Origin: Dichotomocladium elegans
Lineage: Eukaryota; Mucoromycota; Mucoromycetes; Mucorales; Lichtheimiaceae
Assembly (NCBI GenBank): GCA_025716815.1
Contig: JAIXMN010000038.1
Span: 186,001 to 250,000 of the forward strand
DNA: 64,000 nt
Direction: 5' to 3'
Position numbers and translations under genes: made by a program. The notes beneath the pieces were generated by a model that saw only the letters and a list, made by a program, of their open reading frames with translations, searched no databases and was not told the origin of the DNA. Each line of letters opens with the position of its first letter. The stretch's first letter is position 1. Below are positions 1 to 9,516 of this stretch, in pieces.

Positions 1-147
1 TGCTGGAGATCCTGGACCATGTGTGGCGCCGACACCCTGGCTGTGGTCTTCATGGGGGCTCTGAATAGCACCAGAGAGAGGAGAAATGGAGGGATGATTG
101 TAGGACATGATGCAAATAAAAGGTAAGTGAGAATTCACAGAAAAAAA
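1..147. other. Unassigned sequence at window edge
   Basis: No gene or element is recognised. An open stretch ends at a GTAAGT-type donor near 122, so this could be an exon end, but nothing supports a function. It lies just left of solo LTR J1 and could belong to the interrupted pogo element K. Confidence 0.2.
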
Positions 148-530
148 TGTGGAATCAAGGGGTTTTAAGAATAAAAAGAGACAGAATATGATTCTATGTG
201 ACTCGCAAAAGGATTGTTTTTTATTGAGTGCCAATAATGGGCCTATTTATAAGAAGTGCTTATCAAAATGGTCACTCTGGAGGCTGGGTGTGGATAATCA
301 TCTAGGCGGTCTCCCAGGACAGTGGACCAGTTAAAAGGTTGATAAAGAAGTTCATCATTTACCCTTGTGATTATAACTGCGTCCTGAGACAGGTCTGGGA
401 TATAAATTATGAATCCGGATAGCGCGAGAGTAATTATGATAACGGCGCTCGAAGAGTGAAACGAAGTGTTGATGTCCCGTATAATCCAGGGACACTGCTG
501 TTAGGTAAGAAAATAGTCATGGATACGACA
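148..530 (-). mobile_element. Solo LTR J1
   Basis: This 383-bp unit recurs at 18616-18998 with the same length and the same TGTGG...GACA ends. Read on the minus strand it begins TGTCG, has a TATA-like TTATAAATAGG followed by an AATAAA signal, and ends in CA, which is LTR structure. No internal region or second LTR is beside it, so it is a solo LTR. The flanking bases (AAAAA left, CTTAT right) do not match, so this copy has no visible target-site duplication, unlike the second copy. The small open frame inside is not a gene. Confidence 0.8.
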
Positions 531-534
531 CTTA

Positions 535-1301
535 TACCATTTGCTGTAATAGGCACAGAAGAGAAATGTAAGCATCGCGAATTATTACGCGAATGCTAAT
601 GCATGGATGACGCGGACGTTGTTCAAGGCTTATCTGCGAAGATTGGATAATGCCATGAAGGTGCAGGATCGTCATATCCTGCTGCTACTTGATAACTTCT
701 CGGGACATTTCCTTGAGGAATCTGATTACAAGCCAACAAACGTTGAGCTTCTTTACCTGCCACCTAATACAACATCACTGGTGCAGCCACTTGATGCAGG
801 AATCATCAGAAGTTTCAAAGTGCATTTCAAGTAGGTTGATCTCTTTATCAAAGTAAATAATTCGAGAGCTATAACTCACCATTGATATGTATGTATAGGA
901 ATTTCCAATATGAACATGCATACAATGTAATTTCTAGACGGGAACAGCAAGGCTCCCGCCCATATATTAACGATGGCATCACGTTCCGCGTCGATGTGCT
1001 GCAAGGAATCAAATGGGCACAAGCTGCATGGCGCAAAGTAACACCTACTACCATTGCAAATTGCTTTGCTAAAACCAAAGTAATTGCTATGGTTGGGATA
1101 GGCTCTGATGTGATTGATGCAGCTGAGCAAACGTCGCTCAGTCAAATCAATATGCACTTAGCCATGATCTATGGCAAAGATGCATCACAAGATATAACCT
1201 TTGATGCCGATCCAGAAGTTGAGGCAGCAGCCGTCCACCCAACTCTAACTGATGACGAGATTTTGAGTGCCGTTCTTGATGAAAGACATCGAAGCAACTG
1301 A
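535..1301 (+). pseudogene. pogo/Tigger-family DDE transposase, C-terminal part
   Basis: The product is the C-terminal half of a pogo/Tigger (CENP-B/jerky type) transposase, the nuclear enzyme that cuts and pastes TA-flanked transposons. The reading frame runs through a region ending ANAWMTRTLF, then the second catalytic Asp in LLLLDNFSGH and the third in QPLDAGIIRSFK. The apparent stop at 832 lies in a probable 68-bp intron (831-898, GTAGGT...TATAG). Splicing it gives an in-frame continuation to the stop at 1301. The N-terminal HTH half and first Asp are missing because LTR J1 abuts the gene. The DDE assignment is secure from motifs; calling it a pseudogene rests on the truncation. Confidence 0.75.
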
Positions 1302-1692
1302 TAATAGCACTACAGCTACCAACAATGGCCCCACCTCTGACAATACAAGCCTCATTAGAGAATATATGCTGTAGCAGTAGCTACAGTGTCGGGTCACTCT
1401 TGACCGACGACCAAGATACTACAAGGATAACGATCACGATCAAGACCGCATCTCCGGCGACGACATTATGTACCACACTCACTTTCTCTGTACGACGATC
1501 CTATATGTATACCACTGTAATTACCCCGCTACTGTTTACTATATAAACAAGGATGCCCTGTGACGTCAGGCATCCCCACGTTGTATTATTATAATCATCG
1601 TTCTTCTCGTCGCGTTCGCGCTTCCTCCACGCTGTATATCAGACGCTCTTTGTAAGTACTCGCACAACAGTGCCTGTACTGTTACATACAGT
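1302..1692. other. Spacer with TATA-like box inside K
   Basis: No convincing coding sequence. A TATATAAAC motif near 1543 is followed by a T-rich tract and a GTAAGT at about 1655. This could be an unrecognised solo LTR or the promoter of the small ORF that follows. I found no matching duplication around it. Confidence 0.3.
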
Positions 1693-1851
1693 ATGCTTCA
1701 AGAAAAAATTTCAAAAATCGAAGAGGTCATTGGATTTCTGGATGAGTTAGACCATGGCAAGCTCAAGGATGATCTCCGAAAAGTCCGGGACGAATATCGC
1801 AGAGAATCCCAGACAAAACAATCTTTGCTGACTTCTTATTTTCAACAATAA
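1693..1851 (+). CDS. 52-aa ORF with C-terminal PIP-box
   Basis: A short ATG-to-TAA frame of 52 codons inside pogo element K. The first 40 residues are highly charged and look like a coiled coil (KISKIEEV...LRKVRDEYRRE). The last residues read QSLLTSYF, a perfect match to the PCNA-interacting consensus Qxx(ILM)xx(FY)(FY). Drosophila pogo transposase is known to bind PCNA through such a C-terminal motif, so this may be the detached C terminus (a last exon or separate gene) of the K transposase. I could not find a splice that joins it to the upstream exon. Expression is unproven. Confidence 0.45.
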   Translation: MLQEKISKIEEVIGFLDELDHGKLKDDLRKVRDEYRRESQTKQSLLTSYFQQ

Positions 1852-1988
1852 AATGTGATATACATAGTTAACTGAGATCATAAGTTCGAATCCCGGCCTC
1901 CTTAGCATGTGCCACCTTAAGCGGGAAATTGCAGGGAGTGCTTTTTAGTCTGCAAACTGCAAAACTCAGGGATGCTGCAATTTTCTTA

Positions 1989-2072
1989 AGTGAAAAGCGG
2001 ATCTCCTCCAGGCTTTGCTGCAAAAAGCGGGGATCTGCAAAAAGCGGGGCTGCAAAAAACGGGGTCCCACTG
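1989..2072. repeat. Right terminus and subterminal repeats of K
   Basis: Three spaced copies of CTGCAAAAAGCGGGG-type sequence, plus a weaker fourth, lead to the terminal GTCCCACTG. Such iterated subterminal motifs are typical transposase-binding sites of Tigger elements. A TA dinucleotide follows at 2073. Confidence 0.7.
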
Positions 2073-2741
2073 TAGAGCTCAAAGATATGGCCGCTATTTT
2101 CCACTGTTTCCTGCAAGGCTATACGCTGTGAGCGGAAGTCAGGCTGCGCAGCAAGCAGATGCTTCGCACAGCATTTGGTGTCCTCTGCCGCGTTACCATT
2201 GCATTCCATTCTCCATGTCTTGCCAGGTCGATAAGGGTCTTTATCAAGCCATAGCCCATGTTCCCTAAGGATACCTTCAATCCCTTTGTAGAAACAAGTT
2301 TAGAATTATAAAGCGACATTCCTTTCTATATACAAAAAAGTACCTTTAAAATATAGGATGTCGCGCTTCTCACTGGTGACAATTGTATGGCCATGCTTGC
2401 GTTTCTTTATATTTTCCTGGCGTTTGATATACATGCTTTGGGGTACATGCATTTCTTCGCCATCATGGCCCTTTGCCATAAAATAGCCATTTCTGAAATG
2501 GTACTTTTCTCCCTCCTCAACTCGTTTCTCAGATCTTGTCATTCTCTGCACCAAAAGTGTGTCGGGAGTGAATGGATTGTGGTTGCTACTCTGGTCAAAC
2601 ACAAAAAGAGCTGTACAACCAGGATGCAGCTTCTCAAAGAGCTGAATTACATCATTCTTCAATTGACGTAGCATATGCTCGCTAGTCCAATATCCAGAAC
2701 GCCTGACACCCGCCTCAAAAAACACTCTGGATCTGGAGATA
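2073..2741 (-). pseudogene. Fungal DDE transposase T, internal fragment
   Basis: The minus strand encodes the middle of a DDE endonuclease common in fungal genomes. GYWTSEHML, then FVFDQSSNH (a catalytic Asp) and DTLLVQRM occur in order, followed by KGI.GIL, a CC pair and QPDF. The two blocks join in frame through one probable intron (2343-2284, GTACTT...ACAAAG). The gene stops at a TA where pogo K is inserted (2073) and starts at a TA where element X is inserted (2741). The continuation that usually holds the final acidic residue is lost to the left. The piece upstream of X (beyond 12263) is not clearly coding on this strand. Family membership is recalled from pattern only. Confidence 0.65.
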
Positions 2742-3884
2742 CAGGAATTTTCACAAGAAGTTTGCATGTTCGAAACATTTTTCGGACATGGGGATAGTTA
2801 TCCGCAATGAAGGAAATGAAAACCGAATATGGTGTTCAAGTTGTTCAGAAAGCTCGACGTTATTTTTCAGGTTTCGGCTCAAGAATTATCCAGACTCGAG
2901 AACCGAATTTTTCGAAATCCTCACAGCTTTTTTCGTAGCAGAGAAACTTAATTTTTCGGATGGCAGTTACGATTCCTTTCGACGCTGACGGTTGGATTCA
3001 TTCGTTACTGGACACATGTTTAAATCGAAGACCAGCACCGGGTTATCCGTAAACCGTCCCTCGATTAATCGTAGTCGTCTACTGAGCGCATTCGGAATAA
3101 ATCATTAAATAAATCGTGATTGTTTACACTGTTCGTAGTCGTGCAGAGTTATTCGGAAAGGACATAGACTTTATTCGGGAAGGAAGTAAACTCGCTACAT
3201 TCTGATAATGTACTCGCATGAGCACAGATGTCTTTAGCTGTTTTACTTGTGGTTGGGCAGGTTTAATTAATGCGTCGATTTAGGCAGGAGGAATTGAACT
3301 AGGAACAAAAAAGCGAACGACCACAACACAGGAAAAATTTTTACCGCGGCCGCCGAAAGGAGAACACCGGTTTCCCCTCTGTTCATCACCGTCCTAAACG
3401 TTTTTACTCCCACATCTACTCGAGTTCTCGGTTAACACAGTACTGCTATGATTAAGTGATAAATGCCGATACGCTTTTGCACAACAAATTGCTTTCATTG
3501 CGATACAATTTACAAGGACTTAAAGTTATGATTGCACAGCAAAGTCTTCGGTTGGCGTTCTTCTAAACACGTTGTCCTGGTGTGCCATCTTAACACGTCA
3601 GCATGCCTGTCAAAGGCTTTGAATCAGAGAGCACAGCTTCAGAGGATCAGCTATGTAAATTGGAGTTACCAATCATAATGACGGAGGTTATAGATGTGTG
3701 TTTCTGCTGCACCGGTATTACGAACCATGTGAAAATGGCGTATGCGCATCTTCCAGTACTCCCAAAGTGCTAGCCACTACCTTCCATCGCGGAACATGAC
3801 AAGATGATCGTTTTTATATACGAGTTATATGAAGTGTGATAATGGGTCAGTGCAAGGAAAAGGGTGGACGGTGCTTATACTGGG
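2742..3884. repeat. Left terminal inverted repeat of X
   Basis: Near-identical to the reverse complement of 11121-12261, with similarity ending abruptly after GTGCTTATA(C/T)TGGG. It contains many TTCGG-type motifs (for example ATTCGGAAT, TTCGGAAAG, ATTCGGGAAG), possibly repeated transposase-binding sites. Short open frames in it are not supported as genes. Confidence 0.85.
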
Positions 3885-4363
3885 GCTGCTATTCCGCCTT
3901 CGAAGCTGTTCGACTTCGAGCTGTGGTGTTCGAGGGCATTGAGCCTCGGCTTTTGAGTGTAACATGCTTCCTAAGGAGCGTTTAGAAAATAACTTGACTA
4001 TGTCAAGCGTTGGAGCAAGGGTTCGGATATCGCAAAGTTCTGACGATCGATAGTGTATGTGATGCTTGAGGTTATGATGAAGGCGTGCATAATCTTATCG
4101 ATAAACTATTCCCTTGAGAATATGTTGGTATCACTGCGCGGAGCTTTTGCGTATTCTCCCTGTCGCGGAAATAAGGAGGATCCGTCCAAGGATGTAGGAA
4201 GCCGAAGCAAATGCGGAGATCGAGGAGTGGTGATTGCTGATGTACTGCGTTGTACAGCGATAAATATCTGGATCAGTGAACTTATGCGCTGACCTTACAG
4301 GAACCTCACGTTCCATATTTCACTCAGCTTCATTCGCACTGTAGCAAATATTTTCCTGTGGTG
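3885..4363. other. Internal spacer of X, probable promoter region
   Basis: No supported gene. This stretch lies between the left TIR and the first X gene. Short open frames on both strands show no recognisable protein. Confidence 0.3.
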
Positions 4364-5015
4364 ATGGCAAAAGTCAATATAACAAAGGGCAAGGAACGGC
4401 CAGCGAAGAAGTCGCCGGCAAGAAAACGTCTGATAAGGAAAACTGCTCCGACAGCAGAGAAGCTGAAGGCTGCTATGATGTCAATGACTTCCATTGCAGA
4501 CATTGTCGACGCCATACAACAAGCACGGTCTTCCTCTGCGAAAGGTAATGTACCATCATCTAATGATGATGGTCAGACAACTAAAGGGAAGCATTCAACA
4601 GAGCTTTTAACAGGCCAGAATGCGGAGTCGACACCACTTCTGGAGGAAACGTTCACACCATCCCCAGAAGTTTCCCTTTTGGAGCAGGAATTTTCATCTT
4701 CCTCCGTAAAAGAGATCACTGATAAAGTAAAGCTCTTGCGATTGACCGAATGTGTTTGTACGTATTACCAATCTTCGATTATTAGATGTATTAACCACTT
4801 GTAAAGCACTGCCCCAGCTTGCTGAAGCTGCTAAAGATGAATTGCAAGAGCCGCAGCAATATGAGAACAGTCAGAGGAAGGAGCCAACTGATGCAGAATG
4901 CGGTTGGTCGGCAGGCACTGAGCCTGTGCTGGCATATCGACCCTATATGACAATCTCGCAATCTGCGTTGAAGAAACGATGTTGTGTGAGTGGCGCATGG
5001 TGCCACCAAAGATAG
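4364..5015 (+). CDS. 205-aa basic protein of element X, unknown function
   Basis: I do not recognise this protein. Exon 1 (4364-4751, ATG start) and exon 2 (4786-5015, TAG stop) join in frame across a 34-bp GT...AG interval; without splicing the frame stops at 4804. The N terminus is very basic (KKSPARKRLIRK), like a nuclear-localisation or DNA-contacting tail, and an alanine-rich helix follows. The middle is Ser/Thr/Glu-rich and probably disordered. It is the first of three co-oriented genes inside X, ending about 100 bp before the transposase ATG, so it probably serves the transposon. The intron call is inferred from frame alone. Confidence 0.5.
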
Positions 5016-5708
5016 AAGCTATTTGCGTCAAAAAGAAATCTATGAAAGTTTGTTATATATAGCCTTCCCCTCCTTTCATCGGAAGTTTTTCCTTGCACTT
5101 CTCCATTACCCAATGACCACTCCCAAGTTCACCAAAACTCGAAGCATCTCAACTCGTTCCTCGGGTAGAATTACCAAACGTATACATCGGACAGTTATCA
5201 ATTCCCGCACTACAGGCGGTGATCTTTCAATTGATACTCATAACCTTGCCGGATCTCTGGGAGTATAACACGCCACACTCTAAATATATATATCTATATA
5301 TTACTATAATAATATATATGATTGTGTTACACAACGTTGCCTATATATGTAAAATGGGTCGGGGAATCCAAAAATGATCATTTCAAACCCCGCTAACTAT
5401 GGCACTCCCCTAGAAAACTTGTTTTTTCTTTGTTTTATCTATAAACACCCCATACCATACTCCCTGAATGGTTATGATCTATTTCTGGAAAACTTTTATA
5501 ACTTGTCATTCATTTTTAGTACCTGAATCTACTATTTTTCAGCAATTAATGACCATTTTCTTTTCAATGCCAATTTTACAATATTTTAGCTGCATAACTA
5601 TAGCAATAAATACAGCAATCTTTATGTGAAAGTCGTCCCTACTATATTAAGGTGATACAAAGCCCGTGAAACCTCAAAATCAAGGTGCATGACTGCCTCA
5701 TCTAACAT

Positions 5709-5895
5709 ATGTTTTTGAAGGCTCCCAAATTGTTTAGTCTGTGGAAGTGGTTAGGGTGTTGGGTGGGTAATGGAAAGGTTCTGGGTTCAATCCCCTGCTT
5801 TTTGCAATTTATACTTTGCATGTATTTTTTAATTCCTGGGTGTCGGATTCGAAATGGAAAGGTCCTGGGTTCAATCCCCAGCCCCTGCAGCTTGC
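5709..5895 (+). repeat. Two tRNA-like B-box modules in the Merlin 5' region
   Basis: Two similar blocks about 75 bp apart each end in CTGGGTTCAATCCCC, very close to the RNA polymerase III B-box consensus GGTTCRANTCC. The first is preceded by a GTGGTTAGGGTGTTGGG stretch that looks like a decayed A box. The same two blocks recur, inverted, in H2 (about 53480-53660), so they belong to this Merlin family. The 93-codon open frame across them is not a credible protein. Confidence 0.5.
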
Positions 5896-6128
5896 ACTTT
5901 TATATTTTTGTAGAAAGCCTTGATGTAATGTACTGTATGATCTCAGATTTCATTACTAATCGAATAAAAATATCACCCAATCGGAAATAATCATATGATA
6001 ATCACATGATAATCACATGCTTATCTTTGATGATCTATAGAACCTGAAAAATGTATAAAAGGGCATAGTTTCCTGCTTGGTATATATCCCCCATTCTATT
6101 TTGTATGTCTACTCCTACCACACTTACT

Positions 6129-7471
6129 ATGGAAAGCACTCCCACCTTCAAGGATATAGCACCTATTCTTTTAGACCCTGCTCAGGCATCAAAGTAAGTC
6201 AACTAGAAGTAGTAGTAGTTTACTATATCTAAAATGCCTAAACTAGATGGCTACTTGATATTGGGGCCTTATATCCTGAGAAGTTCTGCCCAGAAGGATC
6301 TAAAATGGCCATAGTCTCACCTACTGGGAAGGTACCTTACTGGAGGTGCAGTTCAAGAACCTGTCCTTGTGGAAGAAAGAATTCTGTGTCTATCCTTGCT
6401 GGTTCCTTTTTTGGTGGTAGAAAGGTCAAACCAAATATTGTCCTTGGTGTAATCTACTTCTACCTGCTCAAGTTACCTTTAATGGCACAAACTACTCTAT
6501 GGGCAATTGATCACAAGACAACAAGGACTATAATCCTTGATTTAATGAGACTTATGGAAGCAGACCTTACTATTGGAGATTGTCAAATTGGTATATACAG
6601 GAAGTTATAGAAACTAGTAACTATTACTTATCTAAACATTATTAATAGGAGGCCGTGATGAAAATGGCGAAAGGATCATTGTTGAAATTGATGAATCCAA
6701 GTTTGGGAAACGAAAATATGCCAAGGGCCATAGAGTGGATGGTGTATGGGTGATTGGTGGTGTTGAAAGGACCAAGAGAAGAAAGGCCTTTTTGACCACT
6801 ATTCCTGACAGAAGCATGGAGACTATTAAGGAAGTAGTAAACACCTATATTCTTGATGGTAAGTTCCTAGTATTGGTAGTATTAGACTTACTTATATAAG
6901 TGTTAGGGAGCCATATTATAGCAGACTGCTGGAAGGCATATGACTGGATCAAGGATACAGAGGAGTCAAGGGATATCAAGTTTGACAGGGTGAATCATAG
7001 TTTGCACTTTGTTGACCCAAAAACTAGTGCATGCACAAACACAATTGAGGGTAAGCAGTATATATAAGCAAGGTTTTCATTATTCTTAACATAGATATAG
7101 GTACTTGGAATGGCATTAAACAGAATGTCCCAGCTAGACAGAGAACCAAGGAGGCAATGCCATGGAAACTTGTTGAGTTTATCTGGAGACGAAAATATGA
7201 AGGTGCTATCTGGTCTGGCCTTTTAAAAGCATTTAGAGAGGTGTCATTCTCCAAGTTAGAGACCCACCTAGTCACAGGAGATAGAGAGGATCACTCAACC
7301 CTTACAGAGGTTCTCTCTATGGAGCCTGATGTTGACAATGGTAAGTTGATATAACTATCCAGTTGCTTGGCACACATAATAATAGTAGGTACAGCAGTTG
7401 TAGATGATCAGGAACTCAGTGAAAGTGAGCATAGTGAGGAAGAAATCCTTCCTGTTAGTAAAAGAGTTTGA
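6129..7471 (+). CDS. Merlin (ISXO2-like) transposase, six exons
   Basis: The product is a 361-aa DDE transposase that moves the Merlin element. Exons are 6129-6193, 6247-6590, 6649-6858, 6907-7050, 7101-7340 and 7389-7471. All five introns are about 48-58 bp with GT...AG ends, and the joined frame is open from ATG to TGA. Domains in order are an N-terminal zinc ribbon (YWRCSSRTCPCG), the first Asp in VEIDESKFGKRKY, the second Asp in HIIADCWKAY, and NTIEGTWNGIK with the terminal acidic residue. The C terminus is acidic. This order matches the ISXO2-like (IS1016/IS1595) fold of Merlin. The gene looks functional; there are no stops or frameshifts. The intron number is notable for a small transposase. 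Confidence 0.85.
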
Positions 7472-9169
7472 AATAGTAAATAAAAGACCTATACTATAAT
7501 AGAAGAAGAAGCTGAAACCTAAAGACGAAGCGAACTATATATGTGTCGGAGTTTAAAATATTGTTGCGCGATGCGCCTTATTTAGAGCTATCAGAATATA
7601 TAATTTTTATGTTTGTAGCATGATTGGTGCACCATCTAGGTCAGATTGAAAGTGTGGCGTGCTATACTCCCATTCAGCCACCTTGCCGATACCTTGAACT
7701 CTTTGGGTCTTCACCAAGTCTCTACCCGCGAGAAGCTGGATGAGAGTACAGATGATGAGCATGGTTTGTTATTTGTAGCCCGCATAACCTCACATATGGA
7801 CTAAGTCGATATAGATCATGACGCTATGAGCGAAGACGAGGATGAATCCCGTTTCCTCGAGTATCGTTTCATGACAGCCGAGACTGAGTCCGACGATGTT
7901 ACCAGCAGCGACAACGACAATAGTGACTGCAGCCAGGACGGCCAGGTAGCGATAACTGCACCGCCTGTTCAAGAAATGATAGGCATGCAGTCGTTGCTGT
8001 CAGCTGTCAGAACGGCGATGACACCTACCTTGAATTCCGAGGTTATTGAACAACCACAAGCCGTCGCAGTACGCGATGCCAAGAGAAAAGGCCGAGGAAA
8101 GAATGGCGCGAATCTTAGTGAGAAGGAAATCAAACGCGTACTTCATTTTGCGATTATGTGCGGAATGACTCACACAGAAACTGCGGAGATCGTGGGCACG
8201 ACACGGCAGAATGTCGGACACATCCTTCGCCGATTCAAAAACAATGGAGGCAATTGGGAGAAAACGCCCAAACGAAGAACAGCCGAAAGAAAGATCGGCG
8301 AGGAGGGCGACGCTTTTCTTCGGGAGTTTATCCGCAAACATAACAGTGCAACATTAGGCCAGATTCGGAAAAAATACTTTGAAAAGTTCAACACCACCAT
8401 TTCTGTGTCCACCTTGCATCGGCACCTCGTAAATCAGTGCCGATTAACGCTTAAGCGTTCTGGAAAATATCCTGAACGCCGCGATGATGAAGAGACTAAG
8501 CAGTTGAGGCAAGATTTTGTCCACACCTGGGTTGACACGAATATACTTGACTATGAGCGCAACTGTGTCTTCATAGACGAAGCTTCGTTCAATTCTAGCA
8601 TGCGACGAAATTATGCCAGGTCTGAAATAGGTTGTCCTGCTCGGGTGATAGTCCCAATCCTCCGTGCCCCATCGATTTCACTCCTAGCAGCTATCAGTAA
8701 GAATGGGCTTGTCGAAGCAAGCACCAAAACAGCGCCGACGTCAACTGGTACTACCGCCAGAGCAACCTCGAAGAAATCTAAGCGAGGCACAACCAGCATT
8801 GACTTTTTGGCGTTTTTACACTTGGTCATGAACAAGCTCGATGGTCAAAACAGAAGGGGTGCGTACTTAGTTTGCGATAATGCACCTATCCATACTCCTT
8901 TGTTCGTTAAAGAAGCAGTCGAAGAGCGCGGGTATCACCTTGTATTCTTGCCCCGCTACTCGCCTTTTCTTAACCCGATTGAGGAGTTTTTCTCAAAGGT
9001 CAAAGCCTTGTGTCGTCAAGATCCGATCACCGAAGACAGCATGACTAATGACATTGTGGCTCGCTTGGCCGAGTCCATGTCTAAAGTCACCCCAAGTGAT
9101 TTTGAAGGCTGGATAAGACACTCGATTAGCTTTTTCGAGAGATGTCGCCAAAAAGAATCAATGTTGTAG

Positions 9170-9516
9170 ATCAATCAAGCGTCCCCCATGTCCCTCTCTT
9201 CCCACACTTCTGCCTTTTCCTAATTTCATATGCTTTTAGTCATATTATAAAAATAGCTACTCGTATTGTATGGTAAGATCATTACCTTGTCCTGTGGAAA
9301 CAGGTAATAGATTATCCGCGGAATATACAACATCGTTGTCCTGGGAATCTCGATCATACTTTTGTGAACCATTGCTTTTACTCTCCCCAATCTCTTCTCT
9401 CTTCCAGATAAACTTCACATCGCACAACCCCTACCAAGGTAAATTATCCTTCTCTCATTAGCTTAAACAGATTACCCATTCACTCACGATAATAGAGAAG
9501 ACTTTTGACATACAGC
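9170..9516. other. Intergenic spacer in X
   Basis: AT-rich sequence between the transposase stop and the third gene. It presumably holds the terminator of one and the promoter of the other. I see no further gene. Confidence 0.35.

Larger units (their letters stand above)
531..2072 (+). mobile_element. pogo/Tigger-like DNA transposon K (3' portion)
   Basis: The right end reads GTCCCACTG followed by the TA target duplication (2073-2074), the classic pogo/Tigger terminus. It is preceded by three tandem subterminal motifs of the form GCAAAAAGCGGGG, which look like transposase-binding sites. Inside are the 3' half of a DDE transposase and a small ORF. The left part is interrupted by LTR J1 and lies outside or at the edge of the window. 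K is inserted in the fungal transposase gene T. Confidence 0.75.
5251..7679 (+). mobile_element. Merlin DNA transposon H1, complete
   Basis: A 2429-bp element flanked by a perfect 8-bp duplication ACCTTGCC (5243-5250 and 7680-7687). Its ends are imperfect inverted repeats starting GG and sharing GGGAGTATA(A/G)CACGCCACACT. Starting with GG and duplicating 8-9 bp are features of the Merlin superfamily, and the encoded protein agrees. It is inserted in exon 1 of the X transposase. A deleted relative, H2, is at 52487-54132 in the opposite orientation. Confidence 0.88.
5113..9169 (+). pseudogene. DD34E Tc1/IS630-type transposase of X, interrupted by Merlin H1
   Basis: This enzyme would cut and paste X at TA sites in the nucleus. 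The parts are exon 1a 5113-5250, the Merlin insertion, exon 1b 7688-7763, an intron 7764-7805 (GTTTGT...CTAAG) and exon 2 7806-9169. Removing Merlin and one 8-bp duplication restores one 525-codon frame. Exon 2 encodes an acidic N-terminal region, HTH domains (HTETAEIVGTTRQNVGHILR), then the catalytic Asp in VFIDEASFN, the second in CDNAPIH and Glu in NPIEEF. Exactly 34 residues separate the last two, the Tc1 spacing. Exon 2 has no stop and its triad is intact, so decay is limited to the Merlin insertion. Truncated protein from the ATG at 7826 remains conceivable. Confidence 0.85.

Noticed and set aside
1302..1692. A solo LTR between the pogo transposase stop and the PIP-box ORF
   Set aside because: TATA-like and T-rich features are present, but no defined TG...CA ends with a matching duplication could be found, so it is left as unassigned spacer.
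2788..2988. A frame in the left TIR of X, repeated in the right TIR
   Set aside because: Duplicated only because the TIRs are inverted copies; short, and composed of the repeated TTCGG motifs.
5709..5990. A 93-codon frame in the Merlin 5' region, also present inverted at 53393-53698
   Set aside because: Its conservation is explained by the repeated Merlin sequence and B-box modules; it precedes the real transposase start and has no protein features.
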